A stretch of DNA of 64,000 bases. Origin: Rufibacter latericius (GTDB taxonomy: Bacteria; Bacteroidota; Bacteroidia; Cytophagales; Hymenobacteraceae). Made by a program: the position numbers and the translations under genes. The notes beneath the pieces were generated by a model. That model saw only the letters and a list, made by a program, of their open reading frames with translations. It did not search any database and was not told the origin of the DNA. Each line of letters opens with the position of its first letter. Positions within the stretch are counted from its first letter, which is position 1. Shown piece by piece: positions 51,785 to 59,576 of this stretch. The stretch spans positions 496,001-560,000 of the forward strand of contig NZ_RJJD01000003.1 in assembly GCF_003721515.1 (NCBI RefSeq). The letters are read 5' to 3'.

Positions 51785-52966
51785 CTACTCCACCACATGC
51801 GCCACAAACTGGGAGAGATTTGTGATGATGCCCTTCTCGCGCCTGAACCCGATGGCGCTGCCTTCCCCCGCCCAGAAAACACCAGCCTGATATCGGTAGC
51901 CTTGTTCATCCTGAGGCAGTTCGGCCCAGGCCTGGTAGATGTGGGGTTGGTTGCTGTAGTCGCCCGAAGTAGAAGCTACATCGGCGCTTTCGCGTACCTG
52001 GATGTTTTGTCCTTCCCGCCCGAAATAGGGTTTCTCCACTGCTTTCCCCGAAAAGGCCGTGAACTCGGTGCGCAACAATAACGGGTGGTATGGAAACTGT
52101 TGCCACAGCCAAGCCAGCATGCCTTTGCTCTGGAAAATGAGCGAGTATGCCGGATTGGCAATGAGAACGCTGCGGGAATACTGCAAATCTACCAAATCGG
52201 TGCAAAGTTCTGGCTCGTATTGGGCAAGCAATTCCCAGGGCACTAACTTAAAAAGAAAGGGGAACCGGCGCCATTGCTCGGCTGCGGTTTGGGCCCATAC
52301 GCCCCGCTCTGCCCCCAGCGTGGAGACCTCCATCTCGTCTGCGGCGCAGATGTGCGTGTCAAAGCCGGCTTCGCGGGCAGCCTGAGAAAGCACCTCGCAA
52401 TTGGTAAAATCTTCTTTGCTTTCGCCTAAATACACCAGCAGCAGCGCCGGCTCAAGTTCAGGGTTGAGTCCTTGCCAGGTTCTGAACTGCTCTACCAAGG
52501 CCTCATACAAGCCATTGGCCTGTTGGCTTTCGTTTTTGCCGGCGGCAGCCAGGCTGGCCCACTGAACCACGGCTGTCTCGGGGATGGAGGTGGCGGTATC
52601 GGCGTTGAATTCCAGCAGTTTTATACCCTCGGGGGTTTGGGCAAAATCAAAGCGACCGTAGAGGTGCCAGTGGCGCTCATCGTTCCAGGAGTGGCGCACG
52701 GCGCGCCAGATCCGCTCCGGGATACCCATTTTGCGCAGGAAATCATCGGGCAGCTCGTCGGGCACGGCCTCTACCATCATCTGGTAAAGTGTGGAAGCCG
52801 CCTCCAGCAGATCATCGGCGGAAGCCTGCGACAACACTACCGCTTCACCTGAAAGATACGTTTGGCATTCTTCCTCCACTACCCACTCCCATCCCATCTG
52901 GTGGACCATTCGTGTGACATCGCCGTGGTGCGGCATTAACCTGATTGGGAGTGCAGTATCTGGCAT
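51785..52966 (-). CDS. YgiC-like glutathionylspermidine synthase family ATP-grasp protein
   Basis: A 393-residue protein of the glutathionylspermidine synthase preATP-grasp family. Conserved segments include GRFDFAQTPEGIKLLEFNADT and LRTEFTAFSGKAVEKPYFGREGQ near the nucleotide site. It lacks the amidase domain of E. coli Gsp, like YgiC/YjfC. I start at the ATG 52964-52966; an upstream TTG is in frame. The YgiB-like lipoprotein gene lies directly upstream, the same pairing as ygiB-ygiC in enterobacteria. The substrate of the YgiC group is unknown. Confidence 0.85.
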   Translation of the reverse strand: MPDTALPIRLMPHHGDVTRMVHQMGWEWVVEEECQTYLSGEAVVLSQASADDLLEAASTLYQMMVEAVPDELPDDFLRKMGIPERIWRAVRHSWNDERHWHLYGRFDFAQTPEGIKLLEFNADTATSIPETAVVQWASLAAAGKNESQQANGLYEALVEQFRTWQGLNPELEPALLLVYLGESKEDFTNCEVLSQAAREAGFDTHICAADEMEVSTLGAERGVWAQTAAEQWRRFPFLFKLVPWELLAQYEPELCTDLVDLQYSRSVLIANPAYSLIFQSKGMLAWLWQQFPYHPLLLRTEFTAFSGKAVEKPYFGREGQNIQVRESADVASTSGDYSNQPHIYQAWAELPQDEQGYRYQAGVFWAGEGSAIGFRREKGIITNLSQFVAHVVE

Positions 52967-53013
52967 AGGAACCGGTAGAAAAGAATGATGAAGAAGAGCT
53001 GTATTCAACAATA

Positions 53014-53051
53014 CGCTTTAAGGCTGCTTTTCTTAAAACAGCCTTAAAGCG
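53014..53051. repeat. Dispersed quasi-palindromic module between ygiB- and ygiC-like genes
   Basis: Arms CGCTTTAAGGCTG (53014-53026) and CAGCCTTAAAGCG (53039-53051) pair perfectly over 13 bp, with CTTTTCTTAAAA inside. It lies within the presumed operon, 47 nt before the ygiC-like ATG. Confidence 0.75.
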
Positions 53052-53090
53052 GTACTTAAAATTAATCAAAGATTGTAAACGAGAAATGGA

Positions 53091-53744
53091 TTACCCGCCA
53101 AATCCGCCAGAGGATCTTCCGCCGAAGCCTCCTGAACTTCTTCCGAAGGTACCGGAACGGCTGCTGGCAGGGCGAGAAGAACGAACGTTACCGGCCGCGG
53201 CTGATCTGCTGTACGCCCCGGTGGTACCCCGGAATGCCTGAGCCCCGCGGGCACGTTCAGCGGTTGTCTGCTGGCGCCAGGCCTCGTTCCGCTGAATGGT
53301 GTTAGGATTGGAATAATAGGCCCGGTTTGGGGAAAGCATGCGCCCAGCCATGTACCCGATGCTGCTCCACATGAGCACGTTCATCATACTGAAACCAGAA
53401 CCGTTGTGGGGGTTGGCCTGGGTGTATTCCTGCATGCGGCGCTCCAGTTCCAACCCTTGCAGGGTATCTACTTTCCCGTCGTTGTGTTTCAGAATGGCCA
53501 TCACTTCGCCGGCACCGGCAGGGCGTTCATCGGTGATGCGCCAGTTGTCTGGACTTACCTCGGTCATCTCGGTAATTACCCCTTGGCTGTACTTTGGAGC
53601 GGTTTCTCCTGCGTTCCACTCCGTGGAAGTTTCATTTTGCGCCGAGCGGTTATCTGAGCAGGAGGCTAACCCAAGGCAGGCGGCGGCGCTCACCAACAAC
53701 ACGTTGCGCGAGAAATCACCAATCAGGAAATAACGCTTTTTCAT
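53091..53744 (-). CDS. YgiB-like lipoprotein with Gly/Ser/Arg-rich C-terminus
   Basis: A 217-residue lipoprotein (Cys29 in GLASCSDN). A compact middle domain with a hydrophobic segment (MMNVLMWSSIGYMAGRML) is followed by a low-complexity tail rich in Ser, Arg and Gly (repeated SSGGFGG). The tail and the neighbouring YgiC-type ATP-grasp gene match the UPF0441/YgiB group. Function is unknown; the pair may modify or build a cell-envelope peptide. The adjacent segment 53761-53790 upstream is a weak module copy. Confidence 0.7.
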   Translation of the reverse strand: MKKRYFLIGDFSRNVLLVSAAACLGLASCSDNRSAQNETSTEWNAGETAPKYSQGVITEMTEVSPDNWRITDERPAGAGEVMAILKHNDGKVDTLQGLELERRMQEYTQANPHNGSGFSMMNVLMWSSIGYMAGRMLSPNRAYYSNPNTIQRNEAWRQQTTAERARGAQAFRGTTGAYSRSAAAGNVRSSRPASSRSGTFGRSSGGFGGRSSGGFGG

Positions 53745-53815
53745 AAGTATGTAATAAAAGCCGTTTTAGGCTTGCTTCTGTAAATGTAAACGAAAAATAG
53801 GACCAAACGGGTATG

Positions 53816-54634
53816 CTATTCCCAAAGCGGGTAATGCTCCAGGTGCACTTTCTGCTGAAAGAATATCTGGGTGGAGGCCTCAAACGACACCGTGTAGTCA
53901 GAGACATAGAAATGCGGCTCGCCGGGCAGCCGTTCTGAGGCAATTCCCGCCTGCTCCAGCACTTTGCCCACGTGGCGCGACACTAGTTCAGAAGCATCCA
54001 GGACCTCTACCCTGCCTTTGTAGAACGCGGTGATCTGCTCCTTAATTAAGGGATAGTGCGTGCAGCCCAGAATCAAAGCCTCTATGCCGTCAAGCGCCGG
54101 ATCTGAGAGGTACGTCTGGATAACGCTTTCTGAGATGGTGTTGTTGAAAAAGCCTTCCTCTATCATGGGCGCCAGCAAAGGTGTAGCCAGTGACTTCAGT
54201 TGAACGCCGGCGTTCAGGTCATCTATCTTCTTTTTGTAGACGTTGGAATGCACGGTTTGTTTGGTGCCTATCAACCCTACGGTTTTCTCCGAGAATCTTT
54301 CTCCCACATATTTCACCACGGGGTCAATCACATTCAAGACAAGGGCCTTGCTGCCCACATATTCCCGCACCAGTTCATAAGCAGCAGCAGAAGCAGAATT
54401 GCACGCAATTAAAATTACTTTACAATTCTGTCTAATTAAAAGGTCGCATATTTTCACGGAGTAGGCCTGGATGGCAGCGGTAGATTTATCGCCGTAGGGC
54501 AGGTGCGCCGTGTCTCCAAAATACACCAATTGCTCGTCGGGCAAATGCGCTTTAATGGCTTTAGCCACGGTTAATCCGCCAATTCCGCTATCAAATATCC
54601 CAATGGCCCGAGCCCAGTTTTCAGCTTTTGTCAT
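53816..54634 (-). CDS. murI: Glutamate racemase
   Basis: A 272-residue enzyme that makes D-glutamate for peptidoglycan. The two catalytic cysteines are Cys78 (ACNSASA) and Cys191 (LGCTHYPL). The N-terminal FDSGIGGLTVA and YFGDTAHLPYG motifs are intact. Length and start are normal. It is a single gene 71 nt upstream of ygiB-like on the same strand. Confidence 0.96.
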   Translation of the reverse strand: MTKAENWARAIGIFDSGIGGLTVAKAIKAHLPDEQLVYFGDTAHLPYGDKSTAAIQAYSVKICDLLIRQNCKVILIACNSASAAAYELVREYVGSKALVLNVIDPVVKYVGERFSEKTVGLIGTKQTVHSNVYKKKIDDLNAGVQLKSLATPLLAPMIEEGFFNNTISESVIQTYLSDPALDGIEALILGCTHYPLIKEQITAFYKGRVEVLDASELVSRHVGKVLEQAGIASERLPGEPHFYVSDYTVSFEASTQIFFQQKVHLEHYPLWE

Positions 54635-54776
54635 CTATCAAAATTTACTCAAAATGAGATTAATACACCCCATCCGTAAAAACACCTATATTTATAAAAT
54701 CCAAATCTAAAATGCATTTTATCGCAACAACCCAAATTCAAAGGGCGTAAAAGACCATACAAGTTGAAACTAAAAT

Positions 54777-54782
54777 AGGAGG
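54777..54782 (+). promoter_or_regulatory. Perfect Shine-Dalgarno sequence before the SPW gene
   Basis: AGGAGG lies 7 nt before the ATG at 54790. Most genes in this window, as in Bacteroidota generally, have no such site, so it stands out and suggests strong translation. Confidence 0.75.
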
Positions 54783-54789
54783 AATAAAA

Positions 54790-55182
54790 ATGAAAGTATT
54801 ATCAACCCGTACCCACGGGATCATGGATTACCTGGTGGGTCTATTATTGATTGCTGCTCCGTTTATCCTTGATTTTGACCGTGGAGGAGCAGAGACTTGG
54901 GTACCAGTTATTGTAGGTGCCGTTATTATTTTACAGAACCTAATGACCAACTGGGAAGTTGGGGTTTTCCGGGCCATGTCTGCTAACATGCACTTGAACA
55001 TGGATTACCTGATTGGTATTTTCCTGGCCGCGTCCCCTTGGATCTTCAATTTTGACGAGTATGTATACCTGCCCCATTTGATTGTAGGTATTGTGATTTT
55101 GCTGCAAGCCATGATGACCCGTGTAGTTCCGGCTCACGGTGCGGTTACTAACCACAGAATGCATCACGGACATACCCACTAA
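54790..55182 (+). CDS. SPW repeat-containing membrane protein
   Basis: A 130-residue protein with four membrane helices arranged as two SPW repeats: each has an MDYLxG(I/L)xL(I/A)AxP(F/W)I segment (first near residue 12, second near residue 69) followed by a helix ending in ILQ. The C-terminus is His-rich (HRMHHGHTH). Function is unknown. It has an unusually strong ribosome-binding site and its own terminator, pointing to high expression. Confidence 0.88.
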   Translation: MKVLSTRTHGIMDYLVGLLLIAAPFILDFDRGGAETWVPVIVGAVIILQNLMTNWEVGVFRAMSANMHLNMDYLIGIFLAASPWIFNFDEYVYLPHLIVGIVILLQAMMTRVVPAHGAVTNHRMHHGHTH

Positions 55183-55218
55183 GGGTAATTAAGTTTTTGA
55201 GTTAAAGATAGCGCAAAG

Positions 55219-55244
55219 AAGGCTGGGGTTTCCCAGCCTTTTTT
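55219..55244 (+). terminator. Terminator of the SPW gene
   Basis: A 9-bp stem (AAGGCTGGG, 55219-55227; arm 55232-55240) with a 4-nt loop and a following TTTT. A classical rho-independent terminator. Confidence 0.88.
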
Positions 55245-55297
55245 GTGTTCTTCTCTTTTTACCGGAACCGTCTCTGGGATACCCTTTTCTGTTTGCG

Positions 55298-55305
55298 TAC
55301 CTTTG
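55298..55305 (+). promoter_or_regulatory. -7 promoter box before the ABC-F gene
   Basis: TACCTTTG matches TAnnTTTG and ends 4 nt before the ATG at 55310, predicting a leaderless or nearly leaderless mRNA, as for the gene at 1008. Confidence 0.4.
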
Positions 55306-55309
55306 CGCC

Positions 55310-57211
55310 ATGAATTACCTTTCAGCTGACTCTATCTCTAAAAGCTACGGCGATCGCTGGCTTTTTCAGAACCTTATATTTGGTATTAACCGAGGCCAAC
55401 GCATTGCCCTCATCGGCGCCAACGGAGCCGGAAAAACTACCCTTTTGCAAATCTTAGCCGGTACCGTTCCGCCAGATAACGGAACAGTAAGCGTGCGCAA
55501 GGGCATCAGGGTGGGTTATTTATGGCAACAGCCCGAGTTCCCCGCCGGAGCCACGGTGCAGGAAGCCATTTTCTCGGGACAGACCGAAGTCCTGGATGCT
55601 ATCAGAGACTACGAAGCTTGCATTGAAGACCCCAACACCACCGATGCCCGCATGCAGCAGGTGATGGAACGCATGGAAAATCTGCACGCCTGGGAATACG
55701 AGGTGCGCACCAAGCAGATTCTGGGCAAACTGGGCATCCAGAACCTGGACGTACAGGTAGAGCACCTTTCCGGCGGACAGAAAAAGCGCGTGGCCATGGC
55801 CCGGGTTCTCATTGAAGAACCAGACCTCCTGATTCTGGATGAGCCTACCAACCACTTGGACCTGGAAACCATTGAGTGGTTTGAGAACCTCTTGACCACC
55901 GAACAGACCACCCTTCTAATGGTAACCCACGACCGTTACTTCCTGGACCAGGTAGCCAACGAGATCGCGGAACTAGACCGTGGACAGGTCTACACCTACA
56001 AAGGCAACTACAGCTATTACGTAGAGAAAAAAGCCGAGCAGGAAGAAGCCAACGCTGCCGAGATGGGAAAGGCCAAGCAATTGCTCAAAAAAGAACTGGA
56101 GTGGATGCGCAAGCAGCCCCGTGCCCGAGGCACCAAGTCCAAGTCAAGGGTAGATGCGTTTTATGACTTAAAAGATAAAACCTCGCAAAAAGACACGCGC
56201 ACTGCCTTGGAACTGTCTGTTAAGAGCACCCGCCAGGGAAACCAGATACTGGAGATTGACCACCTGAGCAAAAGCTTCGGGGACAAAGTGATACTGGATG
56301 ATTTCAGCTACATCTTCCGGAAGAAGGACCGCGTAGGCATTGTGGGCCCGAACGGTGCCGGCAAAACCACCTTCCTAAACATGCTTACCGGCCGCCTGGC
56401 CCCGGACAGCGGCGAAATCATTGCCGGCCAGACCACCGTTTTCGGTTATTACACCCAATCTGAGCTAACCTTCAACGAGAACCAGCGGGTGATTGACGTA
56501 GTGAAGGAAGTAGCCGAGGTAGTGGAAACCGGCAACGGCGAAATCATCACGGCCAGTCAGTTCCTGCAACATTTCCAGTTCCCTCCGGCCCAGCAATACA
56601 CGTTTGTAAGCAAATTGAGCGGTGGCGAGAAACGCAGATTGCAGTTACTGCGCGTCCTTATTAAGAACCCAAACTTTTTGATTTTGGATGAGCCTACCAA
56701 TGATTTGGACATCCAGACCCTGAACATCCTGGAAGATTTTCTCCTGAACTTCGGTGGCTCGCTGCTCATCGTTTCTCACGACCGTTACTTCATGGACCGT
56801 TTGGTAGAGCACCTGTTCGTGTTTGAGGAAAACGGCCAGCTCCGCGACTTTCCGGGAAACTACACAGATTACCGTGAGTGGGCCAAGGAGCGTGAGAACA
56901 TGAAACTAGATGAGGTGAAACCTATCACTAAAGCCGTTGAACCTGCCGCTTCCATTCCTTCCCCTACTGCCGCTCCGGTAGCAGATGTGACACCTAAACG
57001 GAAAGCCTCGTTCAAGGAAAAACAGGAGTATGAACGCCTGGAGAAAGAAATAGAGAACCTGGAAGCCGAGAAAGATGCCTTAGCCGAGGAGATGAATTCC
57101 GGTTCTGCCAACCATAAACGTCTGGCAGAATTGGCGCAGCGCATCAAGGACATCAACACCGCCGTGGAAACTAAAACGGAGCGTTGGCTTGAGTTGGCCG
57201 AGTTCGTCTAG
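55310..57211 (+). CDS. ABC-F family ATP-binding protein (Uup-like)
   Basis: A 633-residue soluble protein with two ABC domains joined by a charged linker. First Walker A GANGAGKT (residues 36-43), signature LSGGQKKR; second Walker A GPNGAGKT, signature LSGGEKRR. A C-terminal coiled coil (about 560-630, Glu/Lys-rich) is typical of the Uup branch. ABC-F proteins act on the ribosome or, for Uup, in branched DNA or ribosome quality control rather than transport. No membrane partner is adjacent, as expected. Confidence 0.92.
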   Translation: MNYLSADSISKSYGDRWLFQNLIFGINRGQRIALIGANGAGKTTLLQILAGTVPPDNGTVSVRKGIRVGYLWQQPEFPAGATVQEAIFSGQTEVLDAIRDYEACIEDPNTTDARMQQVMERMENLHAWEYEVRTKQILGKLGIQNLDVQVEHLSGGQKKRVAMARVLIEEPDLLILDEPTNHLDLETIEWFENLLTTEQTTLLMVTHDRYFLDQVANEIAELDRGQVYTYKGNYSYYVEKKAEQEEANAAEMGKAKQLLKKELEWMRKQPRARGTKSKSRVDAFYDLKDKTSQKDTRTALELSVKSTRQGNQILEIDHLSKSFGDKVILDDFSYIFRKKDRVGIVGPNGAGKTTFLNMLTGRLAPDSGEIIAGQTTVFGYYTQSELTFNENQRVIDVVKEVAEVVETGNGEIITASQFLQHFQFPPAQQYTFVSKLSGGEKRRLQLLRVLIKNPNFLILDEPTNDLDIQTLNILEDFLLNFGGSLLIVSHDRYFMDRLVEHLFVFEENGQLRDFPGNYTDYREWAKERENMKLDEVKPITKAVEPAASIPSPTAAPVADVTPKRKASFKEKQEYERLEKEIENLEAEKDALAEEMNSGSANHKRLAELAQRIKDINTAVETKTERWLELAEFV

Positions 57212-57234
57212 TTCTCTATATCAGATAGAACCTA

Positions 57235-57288
57235 CAACGGTTTGCTTTGTCGCTGCTTTCTTGAAAACGACCCCAAAGCAGACCGTTG
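57235..57288. repeat. Dispersed module with extended arms after the ABC-F gene
   Basis: Outer arms 57235-57249 and 57274-57288 (CAACGGTTTGCTTTG) pair at 14 of 15 positions around GTCGCTGCTTTC/TTGAAAACGACCCC. First of three tandem hairpins in this convergent gap. Confidence 0.65.
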
Positions 57289-57302
57289 CATTTACAGTTC
57301 TC

Positions 57303-57342
57303 TTGTTTTGGAGCCCATTTTATCAAAACAGCCCCTAAACAA
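57303..57342. repeat. Second tandem module copy after the ABC-F gene
   Basis: TTGTTTTGGAGCCCATTTT then ATCAAAACAGCCCCTAAACAA. Arms TTGTTT (57303-57308) and AAACAA (57337-57342) pair. It lies 15 nt after the first copy, the only clear tandem pair in the window. Confidence 0.6.
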
Positions 57343-57355
57343 ACCGAGTAAAAAC

Positions 57356-57407
57356 AACAAAGCAGATCGGCCTGGAAGAGAAACCCTCCAGGCCGATCTG
57401 CTTTGTT
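57356..57407 (+). terminator. 20-bp perfect terminator between the ABC-F gene and 57448
   Basis: Arms 57356-57375 and 57388-57407 are exact inverted repeats with a 12-nt loop. The stem contains AACAAAGCAGATCGG, similar to the arm of the module copy at 57274-57288, so the two hairpins may be related. It serves both convergent genes. Confidence 0.75.
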
Positions 57408-57447
57408 ATATTTCGGTAAAATAAGACCCGTAACTATTCCGACAAAA

Positions 57448-58128
57448 TCAATACACGTTGGGTTTGCGCTGGTAACTGAATGAGAAGCCTACCTTCTGCG
57501 GCGTGCTCACCTGCTGTTCTTCCAGTTTCTGCTTCACAGTTATCTTCCTGATTTCCTCTACATCAGGGGCAATCAGGTCATTGTTCACCGATGCCACCAT
57601 GGCGCTTTCTATGAAAACGCGCAAGGTTTCTTCTTTGATGACGTTTTTGGCCATGTCATTGTAGGTAAGATCCAGCTGTTTCACGCCTTCCAGGTAGAAG
57701 TGGTTTTCTATGTTGATGAGCACCCGGCCCAGCAGGTACCCCGGATCGTTCAGGCGATTATACTTTATAGAGTCGGCCATGAAGTTGTAGGCCATGATGT
57801 GCCCGAAGAAACGCCGGCGGAAATCCTCGTCTACGTAGCGGCTTTTCATCAGCTCATGGTCATCCGGCAGGGTGATCACGTTGGAATGCATGATAAACAT
57901 GAGCAGGTCGCCCGAAAATTTTATGTGGAATTCGAAGTCGTTGACACTCCGGTATTCAATCAATACATTGGAATCTACCTCGCTTATCCGCTTTTTCAGA
58001 TTCTCGACCAATTCAATAGAGCAGCTTCTGAGTTTTTCAAAGACCTCACGGGTATTCCTGAAAATAGCTTGTTTGGTGCTAGACTTCTGCCGTAACCCTT
58101 CAAAAATCGTTTCAATTCTATCTTCCAT
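57448..58128 (-). CDS. Conserved cytoplasmic protein, unknown function
   Basis: A 226-residue protein without a signal peptide or membrane helix. It is rich in charged residues, with a helical start (RIETIFEGLRQKSS) and a central mixed alpha/beta region (NDFEFHIKFSGDLLMFIMHSN). I recognise no motif. It is a single gene, convergent with the ABC-F gene and followed upstream by the CoA-transferase gene on the same strand (76-nt gap). Confidence 0.75.
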   Translation of the reverse strand: MEDRIETIFEGLRQKSSTKQAIFRNTREVFEKLRSCSIELVENLKKRISEVDSNVLIEYRSVNDFEFHIKFSGDLLMFIMHSNVITLPDDHELMKSRYVDEDFRRRFFGHIMAYNFMADSIKYNRLNDPGYLLGRVLINIENHFYLEGVKQLDLTYNDMAKNVIKEETLRVFIESAMVASVNNDLIAPDVEEIRKITVKQKLEEQQVSTPQKVGFSFSYQRKPNVY

Positions 58129-58204
58129 AGTACACAGTTTCGTAAAGCTTGTTCCTGAGCCTTTCTGGGCAAAGTATTCCTAATAGTACTTTCCGAAGCA
58201 CCTT

Positions 58205-59428
58205 TTAGTTTTCTATTTTCTGGTCAGAGGGGAATATCAGCTGGTTTTGGGCTAATTTCTGCAGCTCCTGAGGGGTAAGACGAGCCCGTTCCTGCAGCAC
58301 CTGCCAAGTATCCTGACCCAGCGCCGGCGGCTCCGAAAGAGACAAAGGTAAGGAATCCTGCCCTGTAAAAGCGACCTGGCGCACTCCCTTTGGTTTCCCT
58401 TCCGCATTGAGGAGCAACTGCGGTTGGGCAAGGGGCTGAATTAGCGCTTCAGGAATGGTGTGCACTGCCCCGGCGGGGACGTTTCGCTCCACTAAAGCCG
58501 CAAGTAATTCCTCCTGTGGAAAAAAAGCCACTGATTCCCGAAGCTGTAAGTTTAAAGAATCCCGGTTCTGGACCCGCTGGTTGTTTGTTTTATAGGCGGG
58601 TTCATCTGCCAATTGGGGCTTGCCTAACACCTGGCACAAAGACTGGAACTGCCGGTCATCACCAACGGCCAGCACCAGCTCTTTGCCATCGGCGGTTTGG
58701 AAAATGGTACCGTAGGGCACAATGTTGGGATGCTCAGAACCCATCCGTTCAGGGGCTTTTCCGGCTACCAGGTAGTTGGTGGCCTGGTTGGCCAATGAAG
58801 CAATGGCAGCTTTCAGCAAAGACACTTCCACGTAGCACCCCTGGCCTGTTCTTTCTCTTTTGTATAAGCCCGCCAACAGGCCCTCCTTTAGTTGGTGCGC
58901 CGCCAGCAGGTCAATCAGGGCAACGGGCATTTTAAGGGGTGGGCCGCCTCTCTCTCCGTTCAGGTACATGAAACCGGCCTCGGCCTGCAGCACGGCATCA
59001 TAACCGGCCCGCGGCACCTGGCTCCCGTACCCAGTGATATGGCCGTACATGATTTTGGGGTTAATTTGGAAAACCGAGGCATAATCCATCTGCAACTTTT
59101 CGGCATCGCCGGGCTTGAAGCTGGCTAGCACGATGTCTGCTTTCGCCAGGATTCTACGCACCACTTCCCGCACCTCACTAGCCGATAGGTCCAGGCAAAC
59201 CGACTTTTTACCCCAGTTGGCCGAAGCAAAATACGCCGAAACCGATGTGGCTGAATCTTCTGAGGACAGCTTCCAGCGACGGGTCACGTCACCGTGGGTT
59301 TTCAGGTTTTCTATTTTGAGCACCTCGGCACCCATCTCGGCGAAGAACTGTCCTACGCTGGGCCCGGCCAGCACACTGGCAAATTCCACAACCGTTAACC
59401 CGTGAAAAAGCCCTGTATTTTCGTCCAT
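58205..59428 (-). CDS. CaiB/BaiF family CoA-transferase (class III)
   Basis: A 407-residue protein with the class III opening GLTVVEFASVLAGPSVGQFFAEMGAEVLKIE and the YDAVLQAEAGFM segment with the candidate catalytic Asp. The second half holds the HPNIVPYGTIF segment typical of the family. These enzymes move CoA between carboxylic acids. I start at the ATG 59426-59428, which opens with DENTGLFHGLTVVE; a TTG 33 nt upstream lies inside a degenerate module copy. Confidence 0.88.
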   Translation of the reverse strand: MDENTGLFHGLTVVEFASVLAGPSVGQFFAEMGAEVLKIENLKTHGDVTRRWKLSSEDSATSVSAYFASANWGKKSVCLDLSASEVREVVRRILAKADIVLASFKPGDAEKLQMDYASVFQINPKIMYGHITGYGSQVPRAGYDAVLQAEAGFMYLNGERGGPPLKMPVALIDLLAAHQLKEGLLAGLYKRERTGQGCYVEVSLLKAAIASLANQATNYLVAGKAPERMGSEHPNIVPYGTIFQTADGKELVLAVGDDRQFQSLCQVLGKPQLADEPAYKTNNQRVQNRDSLNLQLRESVAFFPQEELLAALVERNVPAGAVHTIPEALIQPLAQPQLLLNAEGKPKGVRQVAFTGQDSLPLSLSEPPALGQDTWQVLQERARLTPQELQKLAQNQLIFPSDQKIEN

Positions 59429-59509
59429 CCTTTTTGACACTGTTTTCCCAAAAATGGGCAAAAAAAAGGCAATTGAAAATTCCTTGGTCAGAAAGGACCT
59501 GAAACAAAA

Positions 59510-59542
59510 AAGCAGGCAGCGACCAGAAGTCGCTGCCTGCTT
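59510..59542 (-). terminator. Terminator of the first T9SS protein gene
   Basis: A perfect 14-bp stem (arms 59510-59523 and 59529-59542; AAGCAGGCAGCGAC) with a 5-nt loop and a preceding A-run, which is a T-run on the minus strand. It resembles the terminator at 62587-62615. Confidence 0.85.
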
Positions 59543-59576
59543 AGCATCCTATCAATCCAATTCTACTTTCTTACTC

